Below, piece by piece: positions 1 to 5,654 of a stretch of 11,011 nt of DNA. Position 1 is the stretch's first letter. Each line of letters opens with the position of its first letter. The DNA lies in assembly GCA_025352185.1 (NCBI GenBank), contig JANXTV010000007.1, positions 1 to 11,011 on the forward strand, in the 5' to 3' direction. The translations under genes and the position numbers were made by a program. The notes beneath the pieces were generated by a model that worked only from the letters and a program-made list of their open reading frames with translations, did no database searches and had not been told where the DNA came from. Source of the stretch: Oligoflexia bacterium (lineage in GTDB: Bacteria; Bdellovibrionota; UBA1018).

Positions 1-122
1 GTGGCAATCCCGGTTACCTCAAGTACATCGGCAACACTTTCGAGAACATCCGCCGCACACTCCTCCGCCACCCTCAGTACGCCCGGTTGCGCGAAGTGCT
101 TTTCCACTATTACTACTTCTGA
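1..122 (+). CDS. C-terminal fragment of probable AmgK-like sugar kinase (aminoglycoside-phosphotransferase fold)
   Basis: Only the last 39 codons are present, read from base 3 to a TGA at 120-122; the gene begins outside the window. The tail (GNPGYLKYIGNTFENIRRTL, then RHPQYARLREVL) resembles the C-terminus of the N-acetylmuramate/N-acetylglucosamine anomeric kinase AmgK, where a conserved YL...I...A..HPELA-type helix ends the protein. AmgK phosphorylates MurNAc at C1 in the cytoplasm, making the substrate for MurU. The next gene on the same strand, 38 bases on, is a MurU-like nucleotidyltransferase, and amgK-murU adjacency is known from Pseudomonas. The assignment rests mostly on that neighbour plus the weak tail similarity. 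Another phosphotransferase or choline-kinase-like enzyme is possible. Confidence 0.5.
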   Translation, partial: GNPGYLKYIGNTFENIRRTLLRHPQYARLREVLFHYYYF

Positions 123-142
123 GGCGTACTACTTCTAAGGCG
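111..142 (+). repeat. 16-bp tandem duplication across the stop codon of the upstream kinase gene
   Basis: TACTACTTCTGAGGCG (111-126) is followed at once by TACTACTTCTAAGGCG (127-142), with one mismatch. The first copy supplies the TGA stop of the kinase reading frame; the second copy lies in the spacer before the nucleotidyltransferase gene. It looks like a slippage duplication. Confidence 0.7.
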
Positions 143-160
143 CCAGCCGCGAGGATTCCG

Positions 161-1183
161 ATGACCGCCGCGACCCGGATCGACCAAGCGATGCTGATGG
201 CAGCGGGCCTCGGTACGAGGCTCAAGCCTTTCACCAACTTTCTGCCCAAGCCCCTTCTCCCGTTGATGGGTGTGCCGATGGCCCAGTACGCATTCGACTT
301 ATTGAAACGGACTCCCGTCGAAACGACGGTCGCAAATATTCATCACCTGGCTTCCGCGTCCTCGCAGGCTCTCCGATTTCTTGATTTCCAAGGAGACCTG
401 GAAGTGAGTGACGAGAGCGAACTCCTTCTCGGGAGCGCCGGGGGTCTCGCAAAAGCCGGCCCTCATTTTTTAGGAAAACCCTTTTATCTCCTAAATGCCG
501 ACACGCTTTGTAATATCCACCTTACGGACCTCGCTAAGCACCATCTCCTCCTTCGCCATCAGTTTAGCGTCCGACTGACTCTGCTTCTTTTTACGAAGGC
601 ACCCACGAATAATCCCTACCGCGAAATCCTGATCGATGACCGCCGGAGCCTCGTCCGGGGACTCGGGGAAGCGAAACAGGGAAAAACGTTTTACGCCGGG
701 ATCGCGGTAATCGAACCGGAAGCGCTCACGGGAATTGATCCGGCGATTCCGTCTGAATTCGTACCCCAGATCCTCGAGCCCGCCATTCGCACGGGACGAG
801 CGGGTGCCTACATCGTCGATAACAGTATCGAAGTCCCGAATTCACGGTGGTTCGACATCGGGTCCGCCGAACTCTGGCACCAAACCCACCTCGATTGGAT
901 CAAGCTCTACGAAGAAGAAGAATTACCTCCGATTTGGCGGGATCGACTCCTGAAGGCGAATCGTCGGCTCGCACCGGGGATCTGGGTTTCAAACCGCGCG
1001 CCCGAAGACGTGGATTTTTCAGGATGGCGAGCCCCCTGTTACTGGGCGCCGGATGGAAATGAAATCACACCCCCCGCGCGCCTCACCTCCGGGACCATCC
1101 TCTACGGTAAAAGTCCCTTTTCCGCGGAGACCGAAACGCCTCCCCGCGGGATTGGGTACCGCGGATTATGGAAGACTCTTTAG
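161..1183 (+). CDS. MurU-like sugar-1-phosphate nucleotidyltransferase with C-terminal extension
   Basis: The 340-residue protein starts with the nucleotidyltransferase signature AAGLGTRL (residues 14-21) followed by LPKPLLPL, with Lys30 as the expected phosphate-contacting lysine. GSAGGL (91-96), the metal-binding motif NAD (112-114) and WFDIGSAELW (second metal Asp232) follow in the usual order. The family transfers NMP from an NTP to a sugar-1-phosphate. Given the probable AmgK upstream and anmK next door, the likely product is UDP-MurNAc (MurU reaction), though mannose-1-phosphate guanylyltransferase is a close relative. MurU of Pseudomonas is about 220 residues, so roughly 100 residues after position 240 are extra (W/G/P-rich, no clear hexapeptide repeat). 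The start at 161 has GAGG 8 bases before it; an ATG at 191 would leave only two residues before the nucleotide loop and is less likely. The 3' end overlaps anmK by 18 bases. Confidence 0.75.
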   Translation: MTAATRIDQAMLMAAGLGTRLKPFTNFLPKPLLPLMGVPMAQYAFDLLKRTPVETTVANIHHLASASSQALRFLDFQGDLEVSDESELLLGSAGGLAKAGPHFLGKPFYLLNADTLCNIHLTDLAKHHLLLRHQFSVRLTLLLFTKAPTNNPYREILIDDRRSLVRGLGEAKQGKTFYAGIAVIEPEALTGIDPAIPSEFVPQILEPAIRTGRAGAYIVDNSIEVPNSRWFDIGSAELWHQTHLDWIKLYEEEELPPIWRDRLLKANRRLAPGIWVSNRAPEDVDFSGWRAPCYWAPDGNEITPPARLTSGTILYGKSPFSAETETPPRGIGYRGLWKTL

Positions 1184-2326
1184 AACCTGCATCCAGTTTT
1201 TTCCGGGAGTAATCATTCCGGGGGGTGCAAATTCTTCGACCCCCGTCCATTTTCCGCCCACGGGTAAACCGAGGAGCGAACGATATCCGAGAAATGAAAA
1301 CGCCTGCGCTTCGATGTATTGGGATTCAAATCCGTGATCTTCGATCGTCCGAACTTCAATCCCGTCGAGGCGGTCGGAAAGCCAAAAACGAATGGCCTCA
1401 TTTTTCGCTCCGCCGCCACAGAGGTAAATCGCCGAAAGTGGCTGGCGATCCTTCAGGATGAAGCGTTCATACGCCTGGGCAATCGTCTCGACCGTATACG
1501 CGGTGGCCGTTGCGACGAGATCATTCCCCTTTACGGCCTTAGCGCGCGAGAGAAAATACTCCGGTGGAAAGTCATCCCGTCCCGTCGACTTCGGCGCCGG
1601 TAGTTTTAAGTACGGATGCTTTAAGAGCGCTTTTAAAACGGGAAGATTAATCTTCCCCTCGAGGGCAACCGCACCGCCCGCATCGAAGTGCTTTTTACCC
1701 TTGGTGTTTTTTTCCATGGCGGCATCGATCCATACGTTCGCCGGGCCGGTATCGCACGCGATAATTCCACCCTTGGGATCGATGTAGGTGAAATTACTAA
1801 TTCCACCTAGGTTGTGGATCGCAATTCCGTCGTGTCCGCCGGGAAGGATCGAACTGAGTAAATAGTGATAGAGGGGTACGAGCGGAGCTCCCTCTCCGTT
1901 TGCCGCAAGATCTCCCTGCCGAAAATTCGAGATTACGGTTCTACCTGTTTTTTCCGCTACTCGCGTCGGATCTCCGAGCTGGACCGTAAATCCGTGGGGG
2001 CGCTTAGTCGGATGGTGGGCGATCGTCTGCCCGTGCATCGCGATTGCGGCCGGTCGCTCGTCGGCGGAAAGTCCCTCGATTAAATCGAGTAAAACATCCC
2101 CGAACCAATCGCCAATTTCGGTGTGGAGGCTAAATATTTCTTCGACCGAAGTTTTCGCTCCCGGTGCCTGGAGTTTGAATACCCGTTCGCGAAGTTTTTT
2201 CGGATAGGGTAGACTCGCTTCCCACTTCGGAGTCCAGCTCTCGGGATCAAATTCGATCGCCGCAATATCCACTCCGTCACACGACGTTCCCGTCATGACT
2301 CCCGCAATCGTAATTCGTTCTGCCAT
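1166..2326 (-). CDS. anmK: anhydro-N-acetylmuramic acid kinase
   Basis: AnmK hydrolyses the 1,6-anhydro ring of anhydro-MurNAc and phosphorylates it to MurNAc-6-phosphate using ATP, a cytoplasmic step of cell-wall recycling. The 386-residue protein has the family's usual length and motifs in order: phosphate loop GTSCDGVD (13-20), MHGQTIAHHP (97-106), NFRQGDLAANGEGAPLVP (134-151), HNLGGISNF (171-179), catalytic Asp192 in ACDTGPAN, STGRDDF (247-253) and the adenosine-site glycines LCGGGAKNE (302-310). The Cys in GTSCDGVD replaces the more usual Met. The gene is convergent with the nucleotidyltransferase and overlaps its end. No good Shine-Dalgarno precedes the ATG, so the start rests on the proximity of the phosphate loop. 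In Pseudomonas-type recycling, a phosphatase (MupP) must act before AmgK and MurU; none is in the window. Confidence 0.95.
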   Translation of the reverse strand: MAERITIAGVMTGTSCDGVDIAAIEFDPESWTPKWEASLPYPKKLRERVFKLQAPGAKTSVEEIFSLHTEIGDWFGDVLLDLIEGLSADERPAAIAMHGQTIAHHPTKRPHGFTVQLGDPTRVAEKTGRTVISNFRQGDLAANGEGAPLVPLYHYLLSSILPGGHDGIAIHNLGGISNFTYIDPKGGIIACDTGPANVWIDAAMEKNTKGKKHFDAGGAVALEGKINLPVLKALLKHPYLKLPAPKSTGRDDFPPEYFLSRAKAVKGNDLVATATAYTVETIAQAYERFILKDRQPLSAIYLCGGGAKNEAIRFWLSDRLDGIEVRTIEDHGFESQYIEAQAFSFLGYRSLLGLPVGGKWTGVEEFAPPGMITPGKNWMQVLKSLP

Positions 2327-2391
2327 ACGGGAATGATAACGAAATGCCGCGATAGATTGAAAGTTTTCGGTAGGCGTGAGATTTTTTAACG

Positions 2392-3108
2392 ATGCGCCTC
2401 TGGAAAACCCCTGAACGACTGCGTCGAATCGCGATTTTACTCTTCCTGTCGTTCCCCGTCCTACTCTTTGCGTCGCTTCTCGTGCGCAGGATGCCCTGGT
2501 GGCAATGGGACCCGACGCGGGAGTGGTTACCTTGGATCATCACATTAGGCGTCACCTCGGCACTCGCGGTAGCGATCACCCGGGCCCACAAATGGGCCGT
2601 CGCCATCGTCGCGGTCGCGGCGGGGGTTTTAACGCTCGATTTTTTATTTCTCTCCCTCCGCCAAGAAAACGTCGGTCTGGGGCTCTTTGCCGTCGCATTT
2701 GGAATCGCGGGCTATGCGTACGTCGACCGCGTCTGGGCCGCGCTCCAGTTTCCGGCACTTTCACCCGGAACCCGTTGGTACCAGAGCACTCCGGAACCCA
2801 TTCCGGGACTCGCACTCGACTGGGGGGATCGAAGGGGCCTTCGCTTAAGTCAACTGAACCTCGAAGGCGGATTTATTCTCGGAGCATTCGACCGGGGAAC
2901 GGAGAAAAGTTTGCCGGGCGAAATTACTCTACTTTACCGAGGTTCAAAGATTGCGTGTGGAGTAACGCTGATCTCGGGTCTCGCCTCTAAAATCAATTCG
3001 TCGTGGGCCGGGATTGGGGTAGAATTTAAGAATACCGATCTGGATTCGCGAAAAGATCTCGCCGATTTTATTGAAGTTCTCCGTGGAGAAGGTCATGTCA
3101 GCAGCTAA
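2392..3108 (+). CDS. membrane protein with C-terminal degenerate PilZ-like domain
   Basis: This 238-residue protein has four predicted membrane helices (about 11-32, 45-63, 68-88 and 92-111) followed by a soluble domain from about 135. That domain fits the PilZ pattern: SQLNLEGGFI (153-162) at the position of the D/NxSxxG strand, a central VTLISGL strand, then WAGIGVEF (205-212) and a closing helix DSRKDLADFIEVLR. PilZ domains normally bind cyclic di-GMP through RxxxR and D/NxSxxG. Here Asp/Asn is Gln and Ser is Asn, and no properly placed RxxxR is seen, so ligand binding is doubtful. It may be a PilZ fold used for protein contacts. The gene diverges from anmK across 65 bases and overlaps the next gene by 14 bases, so the two are probably co-translated. 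Confidence 0.6.
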   Translation: MRLWKTPERLRRIAILLFLSFPVLLFASLLVRRMPWWQWDPTREWLPWIITLGVTSALAVAITRAHKWAVAIVAVAAGVLTLDFLFLSLRQENVGLGLFAVAFGIAGYAYVDRVWAALQFPALSPGTRWYQSTPEPIPGLALDWGDRRGLRLSQLNLEGGFILGAFDRGTEKSLPGEITLLYRGSKIACGVTLISGLASKINSSWAGIGVEFKNTDLDSRKDLADFIEVLRGEGHVSS

Positions 3109-3586
3109 AAACCGCGTTCTAAAAAATGCCTCGATCATGACCGTGCTCATTTTGGTGCTCGGGTTTTCCGCGTGCACGAAGAAATTAGCGGGCGATAACG
3201 ACCCGAAGCAACGACTGACCGATTATATTAATACGAGTTTTTCCATCCACGATACGGCCGACCGGACTAAACTCACTGGGTATTTAACGGGCGGGGCAAA
3301 GAATCGCCTCGTTTCCTGGAGTGACGAACAGTTCCGCCTCGCATTCGTGGACACTAAACGCGAACTTCTAAAAATTGCCGTCCGCGAAGTAAAGCCCGTC
3401 ACGCCGAATCGCACGGACGTTACCTACGAACTCACCTACCTCGACCAGGGCCGGGGTCCGGATGCGCGCGTAACGACAAAACGCATGTGTGAGATGACCC
3501 TCGAAGACGGTAAGTGGATGATCCGCGAAGTGAAGAACATTAAAGAACTGATCGAGTATAAGAACGAAATTACGATCGTTTATTAA
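3095..3586 (+). CDS. small putative lipoprotein of unknown function
   Basis: With the ATG at 3095 the protein has 163 residues. That start is chosen because GGAGAAGG lies immediately upstream and a positively charged n-region follows; an in-frame TTG at 3071 would lie deep in the upstream gene. Residues 15-26 are hydrophobic (MTVLILVLGFSA) and lead to Cys27 in FSAC, an acceptable lipobox with Phe at -3, so it is probably a lipid-anchored envelope protein. The mature part is mixed alpha/beta. Its second half (TYELTYLDQG, then KRMCEMTLEDGKWMI) recalls small NTF2-like lipoprotein domains, but I do not recognise a family. Its first 14 bases overlap the PilZ-like gene, and its stop shares TTAA with the convergent gene on the other strand. 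Confidence 0.65.
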   Translation: MSAAKNRVLKNASIMTVLILVLGFSACTKKLAGDNDPKQRLTDYINTSFSIHDTADRTKLTGYLTGGAKNRLVSWSDEQFRLAFVDTKRELLKIAVREVKPVTPNRTDVTYELTYLDQGRGPDARVTTKRMCEMTLEDGKWMIREVKNIKELIEYKNEITIVY

Positions 3587-4710
3587 TTCGGTTCGAGTTG
3601 AATCTCCGGGCCGTTACTCAGATCACCCGTGCCGGATTCTTCGCTCTTTTTCACCGAACCCTTAGGTAAACAGCCCGATGTATCGAGTCTCGCCTTAAGC
3701 CCGCGCGGGAGAGCCGCACGAATAAAATCTGTAATCGAAGTCGGTGCTTCTCCCTCACACGCCCCATCGAAGAGGAAGAGGACCGGATTCGTTTCTACTC
3801 CGGTAAAGAGAGTACGCGCCTCCCGGTTTCGGCAAAACATCTTGCGGCTAAAGGAATCCGCACGGAGTACTTCCGGATTCTTCGAAAGGTAATCCTTTGT
3901 AAAACCTGCCCAGGCTTCTTTTGCTTCAGTCTTTAAAATTTTACAGGTTTCCGGAAGATTTCGTATTGCGGAGAGATACTTCGCGGAGCAGGCCTTCAAC
4001 GCAGCATTCGGCTCAGAAATTCCGCCATTCTCGGTCAGGAACGTCATCGCCTTTTTTGAATACGGCCCCGGGCACGCTCCCAGGATTTCGTTTACCGCCG
4101 CCGAAGTCTTATGAATCCACGCTGCCGAATCGGTCTGAAACTTTTCGAGCGGGCGAGCTCCCGCGCGAAGCCCGAGTTTATAGTACGGAATGGTCGATAC
4201 GGCCCGCTCGGCCCACCCGTCGATACTCCCCTTCTTCACACACTTCCCTTCTCCGTAAAGACAGGGGTGGATGACCGCGACGACGCCATATCCATTCGGA
4301 CGTTTCGCACCGAGGACGCAGCCGAGGTATTCGGCACTCGGACACTCGCGGCAGTAATCACTCGAACAGCGCCAGATTTCGGTTTCGCTGAAACTATCGA
4401 AAATTCGGGCACGTTCTCCCGCAGTCGCAGAGCTACCAAACGTGGATTTAAACCAACTCTCTGGGCGCAGCCGGACCGGAGTCAGAACCTGTTCGATCTT
4501 TTCACGGAGGGCTGATTCGATAGTAGGGGGCACGAGCGAATACCGATCCTGGTATTTCACCATCGGAAATGCACTGCGATTCGTTCGGCCTTCGTCGGTA
4601 GTCGGTTCCGAGGCCGACGCGATCGAGACTGCAGATAGAAGCCCGGAGAGAATAAAAATAAAAAGCCGGATTCCTTGCGAAATCCGGCTTAAAAAGTTTA
4701 AGGGAACCAT
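3583..4710 (-). CDS. secreted cysteine-rich protein of unknown function
   Basis: The 375-residue protein begins with a likely Sec signal peptide: basic Arg9 and Arg15, a hydrophobic core LFIFILSGLLSAVSI (16-30) and cleavage near ASA-SE (32-35). The mature protein has 12 cysteines (115, 120, 123, 131, 150, 157, 213, 241, 256, 293, 318, 347), an even number consistent with disulfides outside the cytoplasm. The first six form a compact cluster around WRCSSDYCREC. No catalytic motif or known domain is recognised. The ATG at 4710 is only 5 bases past the fliW stop, has a poor Shine-Dalgarno and is followed within 20 bases by a terminator hairpin that is part of the coding sequence. Expression would therefore need read-through or a promoter inside fliW. 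No alternative start keeps the signal peptide. Confidence 0.7.
   Translation of the reverse strand: MVPLNFLSRISQGIRLFIFILSGLLSAVSIASASEPTTDEGRTNRSAFPMVKYQDRYSLVPPTIESALREKIEQVLTPVRLRPESWFKSTFGSSATAGERARIFDSFSETEIWRCSSDYCRECPSAEYLGCVLGAKRPNGYGVVAVIHPCLYGEGKCVKKGSIDGWAERAVSTIPYYKLGLRAGARPLEKFQTDSAAWIHKTSAAVNEILGACPGPYSKKAMTFLTENGGISEPNAALKACSAKYLSAIRNLPETCKILKTEAKEAWAGFTKDYLSKNPEVLRADSFSRKMFCRNREARTLFTGVETNPVLFLFDGACEGEAPTSITDFIRAALPRGLKARLDTSGCLPKGSVKKSEESGTGDLSNGPEIQLEPN
4651..4690 (-). terminator. intrinsic terminator of the flagellar operon, inside the signal-peptide codons of the secreted protein gene
   Basis: AAGCCGGATT (4663-4672) and AATCCGGCTT (4681-4690) form a perfect 10-bp stem with an 8-base loop. 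Read on the minus strand, it is followed directly by TTTATTTTTATT. It lies 25 bases after the fliW stop, in the right place and orientation to end the flg-csrA-fliW transcript. The downstream side on the + strand lacks a T tract, so it works in one direction only. Confidence 0.85.
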
Positions 4711-4715
4711 CGGGT

Positions 4716-5279
4716 TTAAGCCTGAAGGCTCTTTACGGTGAGCGAAGGCGGAATCGTTTCGATCGAGATGATCGAACTCTCGCGAGCTTCGGCGGCCACA
4801 TCCGAAGCCGAAGAACCCCGGCGCTGAGACGCGATCGTCATCAGGTGGGTACGCAGCTCTTTAAACATCGGGTGCTTAATTGTGTATTCGTTTTCCTGGA
4901 GAACCACTTGCTTCGCGAGTTTTTCGCGGAGGTTAATGACGAGTGGCGCTTTCAGATTTGCCGTCATCTGACTGATGTCATCGGCGATCGTGAGGATCGT
5001 GAAAACGGCAGACTGATTTACATTATCGAGCTTCAGTTCGCGAAGTTCCGCGGCGCTGAGGCGAACGGTGTAGTCCGTTTTGAAAATTTTTGGTTCCAGC
5101 AGCGGGATTGCGAGTTCTGGATTTTCGAGAGATTGGAGCCAGACGATCAGGACGTCGTCACCTGGATCGACGAGACAGAATTTCGTGAATTCTGGAAACC
5201 CGAGTATCCCACCCGCGATCGAGATGAGATCCGCTTCCGCGACTTCGAGCTTACCAAAACGTCCTGTTTGTACGATCAT
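4716..5279 (-). CDS. fliW: flagellar assembly factor FliW, CsrA antagonist
   Basis: FliW binds CsrA and flagellin in turn. When flagellin is exported, freed FliW inhibits CsrA and relieves translational repression of flagellin. The sequence has the family pattern: GGILGFPEF (23-31), LVDPGDDVLIVWLQSLENPELAIPL (36-60), FTILTI (93-98), TANLKAPLVIN (106-116) and KQVVLQENEY (123-132). At 187 residues it is about 40 longer than most FliW proteins; the extra part (from about 146) is a Ser/Ala/Glu-rich tail. The start is well supported by GGGGGA seven bases before the ATG. csrA lies 58 bases upstream on the same strand, the usual partner arrangement. A GGA-loop hairpin lies in that spacer. Confidence 0.95.
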   Translation of the reverse strand: MIVQTGRFGKLEVAEADLISIAGGILGFPEFTKFCLVDPGDDVLIVWLQSLENPELAIPLLEPKIFKTDYTVRLSAAELRELKLDNVNQSAVFTILTIADDISQMTANLKAPLVINLREKLAKQVVLQENEYTIKHPMFKELRTHLMTIASQRRGSSASDVAAEARESSIISIETIPPSLTVKSLQA

Positions 5280-5285
5280 GCTCTT

Positions 5286-5336
5286 TCCCCCAGTTTGACC
5301 TTCACTGCTCCATCCTGGATCAGTTTTCCAAAAAAC
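5286..5336 (-). promoter_or_regulatory. fliW leader with candidate CsrA sites
   Basis: In the minus-strand RNA, UCCA-GGA-UGGA forms a small hairpin (5309-5319) with GGA as its loop, and CAGGAUG resembles the core of the CsrA consensus RUACARGGAUGU. The fliW Shine-Dalgarno GGGGGA (5286-5291) holds a second GGA 27 nt further on. A further hairpin, GUUUU-UUGG-AAAAC (5323-5336), precedes them. Two GGA sites at this distance, one at the ribosome-binding site, is the known pattern of CsrA-repressed messages. CsrA binding is inferred. Confidence 0.4.
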
Positions 5337-5337
5337 C

Positions 5338-5562
5338 TTAACCTTTTAATACTTTGGAAACTTGGTTCACTGCAACTGAAGTCTTTGCCGCCTGCTTATT
5401 CTGATCTTGAATGGCCGAGTAAACTTCTTCGCGATGAATTTTGGTTTCTTTTGGTGCTTGGATCCCTAACCGGACCTGCTTCCCTTTGATTTGAACAACT
5501 ACGATCTTGATATGATCATCGATCGCGATGCTTTCCCCGAGCTTTCGGGTGAGGACCAACAT
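5338..5562 (-). CDS. csrA: carbon storage regulator CsrA
   Basis: CsrA is a small dimeric RNA-binding protein that blocks or remodels ribosome-binding sites containing GGA. The 74-residue protein has the full family core: MLVLTRKLGESI (1-12), IKGKQVRLGIQAPKE (25-39) and HREEV (43-47) with the key RNA-contacting Arg44 and Leu4 in place. The tail after residue 55 is longer than in E. coli (61 residues) and matches the 74-residue length of Bacillus subtilis CsrA, in which the C-terminal part takes part in FliW contact. The start has GGAG five bases upstream. Placement after flgL and before fliW is the arrangement of FliW-controlled CsrA systems. Confidence 0.97.
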   Translation of the reverse strand: MLVLTRKLGESIAIDDHIKIVVVQIKGKQVRLGIQAPKETKIHREEVYSAIQDQNKQAAKTSVAVNQVSKVLKG

Positions 5563-5567
5563 AAAAA

Positions 5568-5601
5568 CTCCATCTCTAGTAAAGCCAGTAATCCTTTACC
5601 G
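5568..5601 (-). promoter_or_regulatory. csrA leader with candidate autoregulatory CsrA sites
   Basis: The minus-strand RNA folds CGGUAA-AGGA-UUACUG (5586-5601) into a 6-bp stem (one G-U pair) with AGGA as its tetraloop. The csrA Shine-Dalgarno GGAG (5568-5571) contains a second GGA 23 nt downstream. This matches the two-site layout of known CsrA autoregulation. It is seen by eye and not tested. Confidence 0.45.
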
Positions 5602-5612
5602 AGGGTTCAATT

Positions 5613-5618
5613 AGTATA
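5613..5618 (-). promoter_or_regulatory. possible -10 element upstream of csrA
   Basis: TATACT reads on the minus strand about 50 bases upstream of the csrA start, in the 92-base gap after flgL. TTGAGA (5631-5636) is present but only 12 bases away, too close for a standard sigma-70 promoter, so this is a weak candidate for a separate csrA-fliW promoter. Confidence 0.2.
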
Positions 5619-5654
5619 ACGCTCCGCAAATCTCAACCACTCTTTTCATTTCCA

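Noticed and set aside
2..160. Open frame upstream of and in phase with the MurU-like gene, possible N-terminal extension
   Set aside because: The translation is Pro/Arg/Leu-rich shadow sequence of the kinase tail, and the nucleotide loop sits at the normal distance from the ATG at 161.
3071..3094. TTG start for the lipoprotein at 3071
   Set aside because: GGAGAAGG and ATG at 3095 are better, and the shorter n-region suits a lipoprotein signal.
4845..5489. 214-codon + strand reading frame opposite fliW and csrA
   Set aside because: Composition is rich in Phe, Trp and Arg as expected for an antisense frame; both genes on the minus strand are unmistakable.
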